Part shown: positions 20,292-32,799 of the stretch, in pieces
Numbering within the stretch: position 1 is the stretch's first letter
Layout of the letters: each line of letters opens with the position of its first letter
Assembly (NCBI GenBank): GCA_018398805.1
Contig: JAGFBZ010000258.1
Coordinates: 1,054,001 to 1,118,000, forward strand
DNA: 64,000 nt
Origin: Hirundichthys speculiger
Lineage: Eukaryota > Chordata > Actinopteri > Beloniformes > Exocoetidae
Reading direction: 5' to 3'
Made by a program: the position numbers and the translations under genes
The notes under the pieces: model-generated
Database searches by the model: none
Told to the model about the DNA's origin: nothing
Seen by the model: the letters and a program-made list of their open reading frames with translations, nothing else

Positions 20292-23200
20292 ATGACGGAG
20301 GTCGAACAGCTGCGACCCGTCCCGAAGGAGCGGGCCATCCTGGAGAGCTACTTCACCCAGCTCGGGATGTTTTCCTTCGACCGGGCCAAGGACTACGTGG
20401 AGAAGGAAAAGGACGCCAGCAAGAGCGCCGGAGCCATCTGGAACGCATTGCTAGCTGCTTTGGCTCACCTGGCCGCTGCGGAGAAGGTGTACCACAACCT
20501 GACTTTCCTTGGGCAGAAAATAGGTGACAGTAATGTTTCTTCACCCATAACCACTGATTGAACCTGTTCCCTGTCTGGTTGGGGTTTTTTTTTATACCAT
20601 GTGTAAAGTTTTGGGTGGTTGAGAATGCAAGATATATTATATATTTAATAGAGCTGGGCAAAGATTAAATTTTTAATCGCGATTAATCGCATGATTTCCC
20701 TGATCAATCACGATTACTCACACTGTATACACAAAATCAAATAATGAATTCAAAAGTAGTGTAAAGTGCACTTTTATTTAAATGTTTATTTAGAAACACT
20801 TTTAACATCAGCACTTATCAGTAACATATAAAAAGCTTATTGCCACTGCCAGGGCATTAATGTCATCCTGTTTTTTTTTTTTTTTTGTTTTTTTTTAATG
20901 AAAAAAAGGCCTGCTTTTTTTTTTTTTTTGAAAAAGAGAACAGCAAAGTAACTAACTGATTTTTTTTCTAAATGGGATATATTTTTCATTCAATATTGTG
21001 TATTAAGAGGCACTTCAAACGTTTCTTATTGCTGTTTTTTCACTGTATTATTGTGTAATTGATTTATTCATTCAACATTTATGCAGTACCTATTAAAGCT
21101 GCAATTAGATGTTGGATTGAAAGACAATTAACAAATTGCTACTTTACATTTGGAGAAAATTCTGATGACTTGATGTTTTGAAACCAATCTTATACTGAGC
21201 TGAATATTTTAAAGGTTTAGAGTATTGGTAAAGATAAAAAAAAACATTAATGTGTTTTTTCCTTGAATGTTTTGATGAGTAATAAAAAAATAAATATATC
21301 TACATTTCATTCAGTGATTAAAAAAACATTTTGGCTGTTTTGTTGCTTAAAGATTATAAATAGGTTTTAGGAGTAAATGCTTCTTTAAACCATCTATAGA
21401 TAGTTCTATCAATCAAAATAATTTATTTTTGTAATCATAGTTATTTTTCTTGCAGGTTAAATGCTATGTAGGCTGCATTTTGCTTGTGTTGCACTGACAG
21501 ATAGCAGTAAAAAAAAAAAAAAACCCAAAAAAAACAACTACTTTTAAAGTAAAAAAAAAAAAAAAAGACTTTTAGGATTGTTTTGCTTCTTAGTTGAACA
21601 TTTATGTACTAAAAACAGTTTAGTACAATATTCAAACACTAGATGGGGTTGTAGCACATGAATTAGAAAAGGCAGTCAACCATGTCATAGCGAGACACAG
21701 TCTGACGAGCACCTTTCTTCTACCTGCTGCTCTGCAGGTGGTCAGTCTTTCTTCAGCCGGAAAGACTCCATTCGCACCGTCTACACCTCCCTGTACAATG
21801 AACTCAGGAAGGTGGTTACGATGGGGCGCCACAGCCAGCCCAGTTCCTCCACTTCCTTCCTGGAGGACCTGCTGTCTCACCTGTCTGAGCAGCTCTGCCA
21901 CTTCACCCAGGCCCGGATGGAGATGGCCGACCTGTATGAGAAGCTGCACTCGCTGGGCAGCCAGAAGAGCGTCAACTCAGAAGAGCTGGTCACAACACTA
22001 GAGGCCATCCTGCAGAAGTACAGCTCCAAGTGTGTATTCAGAGATATTTACTCAATATAAATGCATATTGAGGTGCTGTTGATTTCTATACCACATTTTT
22101 TCACTTTACATCACAAAAAGACATCATCTTCTTTGAATGATTTTAGATCTCATTTGAGCCCTTAAATCTTTGGTTTTCCACTTAAAATCGCAAATACTAA
22201 CTAAAAATATATTTTTGTTCATTTTCAAGCAGCGACCTGCCTCACTTTTTTGTTTAAAGATGTAGAATCTCGAGTTTTTTCTCTTTTTTTTTACTTTAAA
22301 TTTATAGTGTGATTAAAAACTTCTGCTACAAACACTTGGGTTGAAGTTACCTAAAGAAATGAGTGCGATCAAAGAAGAAAAACATACCGAGGCTGATGGA
22401 AGACAAGTTTCTGCTTAATCCATCAAAAGCAGGATTTACAGCTTTTTTCCCCAGAGATAAGTCAGCAAAAAAGCATTCTGCAGCCACAGCAGGAACACAG
22501 GCAGAGTGTTGGGCTTTTCACTGAGCTCCACTGAGTCCTAGCGTGACGCATAACATTACTAACTTGACAGGGCCCTGAGAATTTAGAGGTGGTGGTCTGA
22601 GCAGCAGATCTGGGGAAACATTTGCGTGCTAAGTACAGTTTGTGGTTCAGAGTTTTTTTTTTCAAGCAGATTCAGAGTTGTTTTCAGGTCACCGTAAACT
22701 AGGTCAGCCACTGCTAAGGCGAAGTTTATATGCTTCATTGTTTCCAAAGGGGGGGGATGTGCATTTGACTCCTGGTAGCTACATACTGGTACACATCAGC
22801 ATAACGGTTTGTATTTTAATTTAAACTGTGTTTTATCAACTCTACAGCCTGCTATAGATCGATCCAGCCATAAATTGTTTTATTTTAATTTTGAATCCCC
22901 TTGTCCGTGCTCCTCCAGGTTTCACCATCCCATTGTGGGCCGTGTGGAAGAGGGCTTTCAGACAGAGGTGGACGTTGTGACCCAGCTGCTGCGCTGCCAG
23001 GCCCAGGTGTCAGAGTGGCACTTTCTGCCTGCTCTGCTCAGCCTGCACGGCGCCCACTCCAAGCTCACCGCCTGGGGTCAGCTCTTCCAGCGCCAAAAGG
23101 AGACTCGCAAGCATCTGTTTGGAGGTCAGTCCCAAAAGACAGTGCAGCCTCCACACCTTTACACCTGGCTGCAGCGCTTCCAGGCAGCGCTGCTCGCCAA

Positions 23201-23738
23201 GTTCAGCTTCTACTTTCACGAGGCTCTGAGTCGGCAGACGACGGCGACCGATATGAAAGCTCTGACCGCCCGCACCACCCCGGACTATCACGGAAAGATC
23301 TCCACCTTCATTCGCAAACACGATGCCAGCAATGTGTCACTGGTGTTTGATAACCGTGGCTCAGAAAGCTTCCAGGGCCACGGCTACCACCACCCGCACT
23401 CTTACAGAGAGGCACCGAAGGGCGTTGAGCAGTTTCCCGCCGTGGTGTCGCTGCCGTCGGGAGAGCGGCCGCTCACGCACTGGCCGAACGTCATCATGAT
23501 GATGGGGGACCGCGCAGCTGAGCTCAACACTCTGGACAAGGTGGTCCACTTCTATGACGACAAAGTCCAAAGCACCTACTACCTGACACGGCCTGAGCCA
23601 CACTTCACTCTGGTGGTCATCTTTGACGGCAGGAAGTCGGAGAAGGACCTGCACATCGCCGCCTTCCTGCAAGAGATCTGCAGCTCTCTACGCAACTCCA
23701 AACCCTTCGGTTCCCTCAAACCAGGATCAAAGAGCTGA
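20292..23738 (+). CDS. kics2: KICSTOR subunit 2 (C12orf66 homologue)
   Basis: Subunit of the KICSTOR complex (KPTN, ITFG2, KICS2, SZT2), which tethers GATOR1 to lysosomes and so limits mTORC1 when nutrients are low. Exons: 20292-20523, 21738-22029, 22919-23738; junctions are GT-AG and in phase. The total is 447 codons plus TGA against 446 residues in human, and the frame is fully open. Conserved blocks include [89 protein letters not shown] and [20 protein letters not shown]. The start is chosen at 20292 (MTEVEQLRP) because the homologue begins at this distance from the conserved core. An in-frame ATG at 20220 would add 24 residues. The last exon holds nearly two thirds of the protein. Convergent with srgap1, head-to-head with tmem19. 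Confidence 0.97.
20524..21737 (+). other. kics2 intron 1
   Basis: GT-AG intron of 1,214 bases. AT-rich with several A- or T-runs (around 20870-20930 and 21510-21565) and the TTAATCGCG repeat fragment near its start. No further exon seen. Confidence 0.8.
20650..20735. mobile_element. Terminal fragment of a DNA-transposon-like repeat
   Basis: In kics2 intron 1. The segment with TTAATCGCGATTAATCGCAT matches a palindromic motif repeated widely in fish genomes, usually at an element end. The opposite end was not found, so it looks truncated. Confidence 0.45.
22030..22918 (+). other. kics2 intron 2
   Basis: GT-AG intron of 889 bases between the exon ending ...YSS-K and the one opening FHHPIVG. 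I see no repeat or additional exon that I can name. Confidence 0.8.
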
Positions 23739-24119
23739 GCTCCAGGTCACCAGTAAACCAGGAACACGAAGACACTCGGATCACAGGAAACCTGCTGCTC
23801 TCATTTTTGATTCCAGCCTGCAGCTCTTTTTATGCTTGTTCCGCTCCAACTGCCGGCTTGATTTAGAAATCCTTTGAATTACTCTAAATTGCATTTTTCC
23901 AAAGAATTCCAGACCAAAGAAAATTCAAGTTTTTGGTGATTTTTATTTTAACTGCTAATTCTTAGAAGAACAGAAAGCTGAAATTCTTAATGTGAAATTA
24001 ATTTTAATCATTTTTTGCTGTATTTACTGTTTTAACAGCCTTTTTCTGTCATTTGCAGCAGATGATATGATTTATATAAAATGTTGAGAGGATTGCACAT
24101 ATAGCCCAATATCCTAAAC

Positions 24120-24125
24120 AATAAA
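24120..24125 (+). promoter_or_regulatory. Candidate kics2 poly(A) signal
   Basis: AATAAA about 380 bases after the kics2 stop codon in AT-rich sequence. It is the first AATAAA on the plus strand after the gene. Confidence 0.5.
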
Positions 24126-25164
24126 TGTTACTGGTAAAGATTAGTGAAGTTTTTACATAGAATGAGAATAAGCAGGAGCTTTGTTTACTGTTCTGGCTGT
24201 TTTTCACCTGATATTAACTTATTTGTTAGCTGACAAGTAAGAATCTGCAAATGATGGAGTCTGAAGTTTTTTTTTTCCACTTTCACTTTTGTAAACACTT
24301 AAATGCACTCATGGACTGTATGTGTGTCTATATGTATGTGTGGGTGTATAACGGTGGATGACTGCATCTGAACAGGGTTCACTTACTAGTGTACTCATCT
24401 AAACTGTATGTGAGCATCACTCCATTCACTTACTGGCATCCATATGAACGGTGATGTGTTCACTGACAAGCACTAAAGTTTGCTGGAGAGGCAACAGGTT
24501 CACTTGTCGAGGTATACTTTAAAAACTGATGGTGAATGTGGTGCATTAACTGCTTAGCGTACATACTATGGTAGAGTTGAACTGTGATGGACTCACTTGT
24601 CCAAGTGTTTCACATTCCAGCAAATGAAATGCAGTGGAACTGAAAGGTGATGTGTTTATTTACTGACCAACTTTGCATTCAGGCAGTGAAGTTGTCACTT
24701 GCTTCCAGATGCATTGAAGTGCAATTGCAAACTAATGCGTTAACTTACTGGTGCTTGTACTGGAGCGCATTCCAGCGATGCTGTATTTACATGTTTCAAC
24801 ACTGGAGTTCACCGACGTATAAAAGTATATTTAAGCTGTGATGCATTCACTTACTGTTGTACACATTGAAGTCCTTCTGAATGATGATGCATTAAAGACC
24901 TGTTGGTTGAAACTGGGCTCCTTGGGATATTGTTTTGACACACTGACAAAATTAAGTGCATTTGCAACATGTATTCAGTTACTGACAAACACAAACTGGT
25001 TTTTGAACAGTGATACCTTCTGTTTGCTTGAACAAAAATGTGTTCACTTATTACCCCCATCATCACCCTAAACAGAAAGCACTCTGGGTAAACTGCTGTT
25101 TCTGAATGTGCTGTGCAGATGTACCGTAGTTGATTTGACTGGAGATGAAGATGGAGAGACTGGA

Positions 25165-25312
25165 TTTTTTTTTTTGTTTTTTGGCACTAGTGGTCTTTAT
25201 TTGACGGTGAAGGAGAGACAGGAAACAGGGCAGAGAGAACGGGGAAGACACACGGCAAAGGGTCAGCCGGGCCGGGAGTCGAACCCGCTACCAGCCACGA
25301 GACTGGATAATT
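25165..25312 (-). mobile_element. tRNA-derived SINE
   Basis: Read on the minus strand it has a tRNA B-box (GGTTCGACTCC, plus 25275-25285), then a body with TTTCCTGTCTCTCCTTCACC and CAAATAAAG, and ends in an A-rich tail (T-run on plus near 25165-25182). The tRNA head is incomplete: no A-box or full cloverleaf is visible. It interrupts the tandem array. Confidence 0.75.
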
Positions 25313-25594
25313 CTACTGTGACCTGGGTCTGTGATGTCTCAGTACCATGCAAATCTGAATGGTTCATCAAAAGTGATATTTTTAGGCCTTGGTGTTCCCA
25401 AACAAAAGTTTGCATTTATTTTAAATACCCAAATGTGCACTCTTGAATACGTAGAAAAAAAAATGTTTTTAAAGTACAGTTGAATATGATGCATTCACTT
25501 ACTGCAGTACATACTGAGGTGTTCTTGAATAATGTGCCACTGTGAAACAGACAGTGGTGCCTTAAAGGGCCAGTTCTTTGATTTACTGACAAAC

Positions 25595-25645
25595 ATCCAT
25601 CCATCCATTTTCTATACCCGTTTTTATCCTTGAAGGGTCACGGGG
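25595..25645. repeat. (CATC)n plus fish LINE 3' tail
   Basis: CATCCATCCATCCATTTTCT followed by ATACCCG and GGGTCACGGGG is the well-known 3' end of an abundant fish non-LTR repeat. Only about 50 bases remain. Confidence 0.65.
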
Positions 25646-27213
25646 TTACTGACAAACGTTGAGGTGTAATGTTTGTGATGCATTCACTGTCTTAGGTACA
25701 CATTTAAATGTATTTGAACCACGTATTACAAACCAGCAGTTATTAAAGATTTAAAGGGTGATGCATTGCCTTGCTGTCATACATACTGAATTAAGACTGA
25801 ATTGTACTTAAACTATCTATATTAACAAATAAAAGCTTGAAGGCTGAAACATGCTTTTTATGAGATATTTGAAAAAAAGTCCTCTTCAGGAATTCTTTGC
25901 TTCCACAGTCAGATATTGTAATGCTCGCCTTCAAAATTCACGCTCATGCTTGTGCAGAAACACGCTCTGCTCCATTTCACAACTGTGTTTCTCCCCTCAG
26001 ATGTACTGCTGCTTGCACAAATGTCGTCCTCTCCAGTTTGAGCTTTTTTTTTCTTTCACTCAGGCCCCTTCTGTGCACTTGTAAATCTTCTCTTGGATTT
26101 TTGCTTTTTTGCAGTGGGATTTCTATGAAACAGCCCTAATAAAAATCCTAGCCAATACAGACAGATATCTCCACTTTCTTTTAAATGTGTGCTTGTCTTA
26201 CTTCAGAGCACCCTCCAAAAATGTTGGTAGGGAACTGGGTTGAGACCAAGTACCAACACAAATCACCCAAACCAGTAAATTAAGTATGTTGATGTTTCAG
26301 GTCTGTGACAGGATGAGTGACCACATAATGTCAGCATCATTATTAATCAGTAATCTATCTAAACAACACTTAAAACAAATTCTACAAGAATCATGGATGA
26401 TATAAAGGTTATTTCCTTGTTTCATGATTTGTGTTAAAAAAACGTTCTAATATATTCAGTGCCAAAATATGTATGTCACTGTTTAATGTTTTTTTCCCCC
26501 GCTCTAGATAAATTGGAATATATTTATAACACAACAGGATTTCTTTAAGTTAATCAGTGACACACTGCACATCTGCATGCACATCTGCATCCTGTACACT
26601 TGTCATTTTTATTGTTAATATTTCGTCAGTCCATTAACTTTTACTCACAGCTTGTGGCTCGTATCTCAGTTTCCAAAATTGGAAAATGTGCAGTTCCTCA
26701 ATTGACCACTAGGTTTCCAAAAGCGAGGCGATCTCCATTGAAAACAGGCTGTAACTGGGGGTCACTGAGCCAAGGTGAGCACGTCCCAGTCGACTTTTAG
26801 ACTTGTTTGTTTGTCAATTTGCCAGTTTTTGGATGAACGGCAAAGTCAGCTCTGGCCAACATGGAGTTATCCAGAGCCCCCTGAAATCAGGCTTCAAACC
26901 TATGAGTGAAGTCACAGAGGGTTTTGTCCAGTTCTTTTTATACAGTCTATGTTTTGTTTTCACAGAAACCTGGGATAAAAAAATCAAAAATCCAAGAACA
27001 AAAGTGTCATGAGGGTACAAAAAAGTTTGAAGGAAGAAAGGATCAAACTAGAGAGGAGTTTTTTAGATGGAAGAGAGCTTACTTGCACTCAAAAACATGA
27101 ACTTTTTGAATTACCACATACAATATATAAATTGTATTGATTAGATAGATTTATTGAATGTTAAACAGAAACTTCAGAAGAAAAGTTCAGTTCACAAATG
27201 AGTTGAATGCTAA

Positions 27214-27228
27214 TTTATTCAGGTTTAT
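27214..27228 (-). promoter_or_regulatory. Candidate srgap1 poly(A) signals
   Basis: Two AATAAA hexamers on the minus strand at 27214-27219 and 27223-27228, about 1.7 kb after the srgap1 stop. They would give a 3' UTR containing (CA)n/(GT)n tracts. No transcript evidence. Confidence 0.4.
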
Positions 27229-27600
27229 TTATAATATAAATACAACACATTGATACAATCCATTTGGCTATATGAGCTCAACTTTTGGAAGCTCAGTGGT
27301 CAAATACAGCAACACTAACAGACAAAAACCGCTTCTCTTATTATCAAACACATTCAAAGAAAACCTCCCTTCGAGTTAAAATGCACCAACATGTTATGAT
27401 GCTACATGCCAAGTACACAATCCTATACATCAAAGTGCAATGTCACAATGGGATAACGCTAAAATTCATAATTCAGTAATCTACTAAACACTTTATGATT
27501 ATTTCATTCGGAGTGCTGCTGCTCTTCGTTCAGGACATGCGTGAGTGGATTCACAGCTCTCAAAGAAAGACAGGGGTTTAAAAAAAAAAGGCACTTTCAC

Positions 27601-27628
27601 ATACACACACAAACACACACACACACAG
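27601..27628. repeat. (CA)n microsatellite
   Basis: Imperfect (CA)n run in the presumed srgap1 3' UTR. A second short (CA)n lies at about 27991-28022 and a T-run at 27724-27742. Confidence 0.7.
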
Positions 27629-28895
27629 ATGTGCACCCAGAGCCCATCTCAGCACGTCATGTTTCGTCTGAATCACCACACTCAAAGCCCAGTTGGAGGC
27701 AACATTCACTGTGCTGTTCAAGTGTTTTTTTTTTTTTTTTTTGGGCATTTACACACAGAGCCCCACCCTGTTAGCTTATTGTGAACTTAAGGTTAACTTG
27801 TGACGTCAGTGTATCAGGCAGGTAAACCGTTATTTTGACACACAAAGACAAAGTGGCATGCTTTTCTTTTGCGCTCGTACCGTTTTCCCAACTTTCACTC
27901 GTGTATTTAGGCATGAATTATCTATCATCTATCACTATTCTAGTGCTTCAGCACTTACAAGGGAGCAGAACAAGGGCAGGCAAGCAGGACGCACACACAC
28001 ACACGCACACACCCATACACACTCGTTTTGCACGCGCTCAAACAAACAAGAACTTAATCATACACCCATCTCGCTGACCCAGAAAAAGTATGGAACGCCA
28101 TGTGTGCCATAAAATTTCACAGGAGGCTCCTTCCTCCTGTTTGCAGCTCCTGCTTTGGGCACGGCGTTCCCTGCAGAAACACAAGAAGGCTGCTAAAAAG
28201 TGAGCCGCCACGTACGGCAGCTCACTGAACATTCAATAGGATGGCTGAAACAGTCGTTAAAAAGCTGAACACATTCATTAAATATTTGGACGTTGGTTGA
28301 ATGAGTTTTCTGTCACTGACGACCTCAAGAGGCGTTTGAGGCGTGAGTGAGCTTAGCAGCTGAACCGAGTGAAAAAAAAAAAAAACAGAAAGTTAATCAA
28401 AAGTCACAGAGACAGTTGTCGAACCATCGCTGCCGTGTCCTTCTTCCGTCAACCAATCCAGCGCTTCTTCAGCTAGCCTGGACCTATTTTAGCGACAGAA
28501 CAGCCAACATTCAAGTCACTGACACTACACTTTACTGGACCGGGAGTACGTCTCCTCCTCGCTCGCACAGGACAGGAAGCTCCGTCTACAACTGGTCCTT
28601 TTCATCAGCAGTTCTTTTAGCTAACCTTTGATAATGCTTCAACATACGGAGAAATTAAACTCCTACACACCAAGAGAGTACACACCAACCTAACGACACA
28701 TAAATATCATGGCATATCATATCATAGGTCATGTCATATATTGTATTTTATTACTACATTAAAAGCCTTTTCGTCTGTCTTACCGTTTCTACCCTCATGT
28801 TGATTATAATCAGTAAGCAGTACCCTGATCTCCTCTTCTGGCCCATTTTTGGCCCGGGTAGGCCTGATTCAGCCTTCTTTTTGGCCTATTTTGGC

Positions 28896-31800
28896 TCACA
28901 TGGTGCAGGATTTGTCCAGTTGTGGGGGCAGCGGTGGGGTGCTGCTCTTGGGTGGGACCATAGGTTTAGGCCTGAGGGCGGGGGGCCGCAGTGGAGCCCC
29001 CATGCGGGCAGCTGCCACAGGCTTGAAGGAGCCCAGGGCATCAGGGGATGGGTTGGCAGGTCTAGGAGGTCCCGGTGGGGGTCCAGGGAGTGGACTTATA
29101 GGACTCAGAGGACTGAGGGGGCTCGGGGTGCCGGGGGTGCCAGGGGTCCCGGGAGTACCGGGCGTGCCGGGGGTTCCAGGTGTGCCCGGGGTGCTGGGAG
29201 TGCTGTGAGGGCTCGGAGACTCGGAGGAGCAGGTGGTTCACCGGGCCGTTCTTCACCTGCTCCAGAGTGTCCAGGACCACGTCTGGGGCCGGCCGGCAGC
29301 CCTGCCGCTCCATCTGCCTCAGCTCCCCCAGAGCCACAGTCACCGTCTCCTCGATGTCCTGCAGGGAGAAGAAGGCGATTCAAGGACAGGTTTGCACTTT
29401 TTCTGTCATCACAGACTGATATGTCACTTTTTTTTTTTTTTGGTAAATGTATCCATTACTGGGCATTTATTATTTAATGTAAATTATTTGAAGTTGCATT
29501 ATAGACAAAACAGTGCACAGAAAGCATTTGGCACAAAAAGAAGTGATGTTACAAGTCTGGTCAATTCACTGATCAATAAACAAGTTTAGAAGTACAAATC
29601 TTTTCATACAATGATTAATAATTTAGGTCCTTCCTAAGACATAAATGTCAAGAAACATGAGCTTTTTCAATGTTAAGTATGCAGTCTTTGATATTATAAC
29701 GATTTGAATATTTTGGAGGATTTGGCGTTGTTGGTCAGTGAAGGAGACTAGATGAATCCATCTCTCTAGTCTCTGGAAAACTGATCATCAGTTCCAGGTG
29801 TTGGGGTCATGTAGTCCTCTTCACAAAGTAGATTATTAATACATTAGATATTCATTCACAACTTTCAAGGCAGGGTGAGGCATTTTTGATGTCACCTCTG
29901 TTTATATTTGAAACAAAACATTAAAAAAAACAACCTCCCCTTACCTTCCTGAGAAAAACATGCCAGTCCTCCTGCACACGTAGGCAGTTGCAGCATTACT
30001 AAATGAAGGTCAAACTTCAGTCGTTTTCACTCATGTTGCTGTGCATCGTTGCACCACCAAATTACACTGTATCATTTTTCAATTAGTTTGGTTCGTGTTC
30101 ACATAATACCGTTTTCACTGCAGCCCAACTGCTGCACCAAATGTCATGTGAAAACAGTCAATGCTGATATAATAGCAGTCTTGGCAGAGCATCATGTTCC
30201 ATTACAACCATCCTGAAGCGAAGAGATGAAAAGTACACCCTGCAGTTGGGTCGACCTGAGGTCTGGAGCTTTTTCACCACAAACAAACTGCACCAGACTT
30301 CAACGACAGCCGTACTGAGACGCCCTCTTTTGGTACGCACCAAAACAGCTGTTGTGTTCAACACTGACCCACGTGAACCGCACTCATGACCAAAACCCCT
30401 TTTGGGTCGACCTAAATAGATGCAGTGGGAAAATGACCTCCAGTAATGTGGACATGAGTCATAACCATAACAAAAGTCTGAGCGGCTGAACTAAGAAGGT
30501 TATTAACGACCTTCTTCACATTGGGTAGAGCTGCTGATGAGAATTTCTCACAACGGGTTCAACATCAGCATCTCTGACATACTGCCGTGAAGCCTTTAGT
30601 TAATTTGATTTAAAATCTAGATTGGACAGAAGTATAGGTTTTCCAGTCTGACTTTTACTTGTTGAAGGTGACCAGAAGTCTGTGCGTCTGATCCATAAAA
30701 CCCAATGTTGTTTTCTATCTTCACAATTGTTGAGCCAATTCCAACTAAAATTTGCTTAAAAAGCCTCATTACCTCCAGCAGATGCTTTCTTCTAAACTTA
30801 ATTCACTCCACCCACGTGTGTGTGTGTGTGTACGTGGGTACCTGTGCCAGCGTGTCAGGGTCCATGGCTCTGGATCGAAGGGAATCGCTGAAGCCATGCT
30901 GCCCGCTGCAGGAGCGTCGAATAGGCGTGTCCTCTGGCCTCCGGAGCGAATCGTGTCGGCTCACGGTCATGGTCACAGCGGCAGAACGGCGGCGGCGCTC
31001 TGGGCTGTCGAGGGGCGGGGTCAAACCCTGACCTCGCCCGAGCAGCAGCTCTCTTGGGCTGAAGTGACCCGTCACCGGTGGAGAGCTCCGCTCCATCACG
31101 CCTCCGTTGCCATGGTTGTCGTTGGAACGGCAAAGGGGGCGACGGAAGAGACCATCAGTTCGCTTCCTCCTGTTACTGTGACCAGAAGATATGACCAGAA
31201 TTAACTTAGGTGCATCTAGTTGACTAATTAGCAACAGATTCTTGATTAACTAGTCCATTTATTTCAATCGATTTGTCTTTTTAAAAATTAAAATGGTGCT
31301 GTCTTTTCTTGATTTATATCAAACTTTAGTGGCAATAGAGTTTTGGTTATATTAAGGGACATCACAGTTTCAGGATTATACTTTTCTGGGTTTTTAATTA
31401 AAGGATGACTTATATTTATTTGATGGAAGCCAAAATGACAGAAGACAAAATAACTTTTTTTTGGTAAAAAAAAAAAAAAAAGGGAATGATAACAGTTAGC
31501 CTAAAAACTACTTTTGTGCTGATAAAATGTTTACCAGCCAGTTGTCTCTCTGACAGCGTTATATATCAGAACCTCTTCATCAACTGTGGATGTCTGAGTC
31601 ATTACCCGATGCAGGAGATTAACATAACAAAGTAATCCGAATATGATATTTTCCTAAACCTAAACAAGTAGATTTGACTCCTAAATCTAACACAGAAATC
31701 ATCATGCCTAAACCTAACTGAACAGCGGGTGAACATGAAATAAAATGGTGAATGTAAGAAAACAAGGGAGTGAAAAAGAGCCATTTCTGTTTGGTACTGA

Positions 31801-32799
31801 ACTCCAGTGTTGAGTGCAATAAATATACATATATATAAAAAGGGAAAATGTTATGAAGTCTATGAACAATGAAAAATTCCTTAAGATTACATTGAGGATA
31901 TGACCGACAGTGTGGGTTTGTGGTAAGAAAACCACAGTTGCTCCAAAGACGGACTACAAAGATGGTATTGTGTACTCTTCTGTTAGTTCTTACCTTATTG
32001 TTTCATGTAGGCTCTACGAACGTGGGAAATAGGGTGTAAACATAACTTGATTACCAAGGCCGTTCATTTAAAATGGCTCAGTTCTGTTTTAAATTGATAA
32101 TGGTAATGAAGGTGGTAATGATGAGAGCTTAGCAGAAAGGCAAAACTGTCGATTTACCTGATGATCTACATTCCCACTCACAACTAGGGTCATGAACTGC
32201 TGGTAGTGATCGAAAGAATGAAGCCGTAAATACAGGCAGTCAAAATGAGCTTCGTCTGAAGGGTGGCTGGACTCACCCGTACTGATAAAAGAAAGAAGCT
32301 CGGACAAGAGTGACAGATGGATTTATATTAAAAAACAGTTTAAACTCAGGATTTATAGCACGCATGGAGTTTGTCTATACTCAAACGCCGCTGAACAGTG
32401 CAGTGATCTCTTCTACACAGTTTTCTGCACTTACATTTCCATGTTTGATTTCTGGCTGTATATGTTTTAATGCGAACTGAATATGAATGACAGTAAGAGG
32501 TGTCTGGAGTCTTCAGAGAAGGAAACTGGTAACAAGCTGTGTTGAGGTTCACAGGTATTTTTCTTTTCTTTTCAGGTGAGAGAAGAAACTGGAAAATGGG
32601 TTTGAGATTCCTGCCAGCTGAAACGATCCGTTCTCCTCTGATAACAGAGGTGCTGCACAACACAGACCTGTTATAGTTCTCTGGCGGCCGGATGTCCGTC
32701 GGGGAGCTCAGCTCGCTCCTGGACCTCTTGTCGTCGGTGCTGCTGCTTCCTCCGTCACTGTCGGCTTTCTGACTGAGCGTGTCTGACATGTTGTCGGTC
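28896..32799 (-). CDS. srgap1: srgap1 C-terminal tail exons
   Basis: Three exons encode the disordered tail. 32668-32799 carries [17 protein letters not shown]. 30842-31169 carries [25 protein letters not shown] and MDPDTLAQ. 28896-29358 opens [19 protein letters not shown] and [15 protein letters not shown], then after an apparent one-base frameshift (plus 29232-29239) continues with seven GTP triplets, a Pro-rich stretch, PPALRPKP and the terminal DKSCTM, all conserved in SRGAP1. Read literally, the frame instead ends at a TAG about 160 bases earlier. Confidence 0.9.

Larger units (their letters stand above)
24300..25800. repeat. Degenerate tandem repeat array
   Basis: Variants of a unit around GATGCATTCACTTACTG followed by GTACATACTGAAGTG recur many times. 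Clear copies start near 24424, 24735, 24840, 24960, 25485, 25677 and 25755. Spacing is irregular (about 60-120 bases) and copies are diverged, so this looks like an old satellite-like array interrupted by a SINE (25165-25312) and a LINE tail (25595-25645). Confidence 0.6.
24126..27213. other. Spacer between convergent kics2 and srgap1
   Basis: No coding exon recognised. It contains the degenerate tandem array, a SINE and a LINE tail up to about 25.8 kb. From 25.8 to 27.2 kb it is AT-rich with no feature I can name apart from scattered AATAAA motifs. Confidence 0.55.

Noticed and set aside
22901..23672. Several open frames overlapping kics2 exon 3 on both strands
   Set aside because: Shadows created by the GC-rich third positions of the real exon; none has recognisable content.
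25265..25312. Possible tRNA gene
   Set aside because: Only the B-box half is present, followed by a SINE body and A-rich tail; no A-box, anticodon arm or full cloverleaf.
27601..28022. Short-period repeats considered as a CRISPR-like array
   Set aside because: They are simple (CA)n tracts in a vertebrate 3' UTR, without spacers.
29192..29237. A 41-base intron in the last srgap1 exon that would restore the frame
   Set aside because: Below the minimum spliceable length of vertebrate introns; a one-base indel is simpler and matches three others in the window.
28731..29477. Plus-strand open frames with collagen-like GVP repeats near 29110-29210
   Set aside because: They are the antisense shadow of the srgap1 last exon; the (GTP)n repeat read in reverse gives GVP. 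The minus-strand content is conserved, the plus is not.
30060..30420. Possible transposon with TTTGGTTCG / GGTCGACC ends
   Set aside because: Termini could not be paired convincingly and no target duplication was found.
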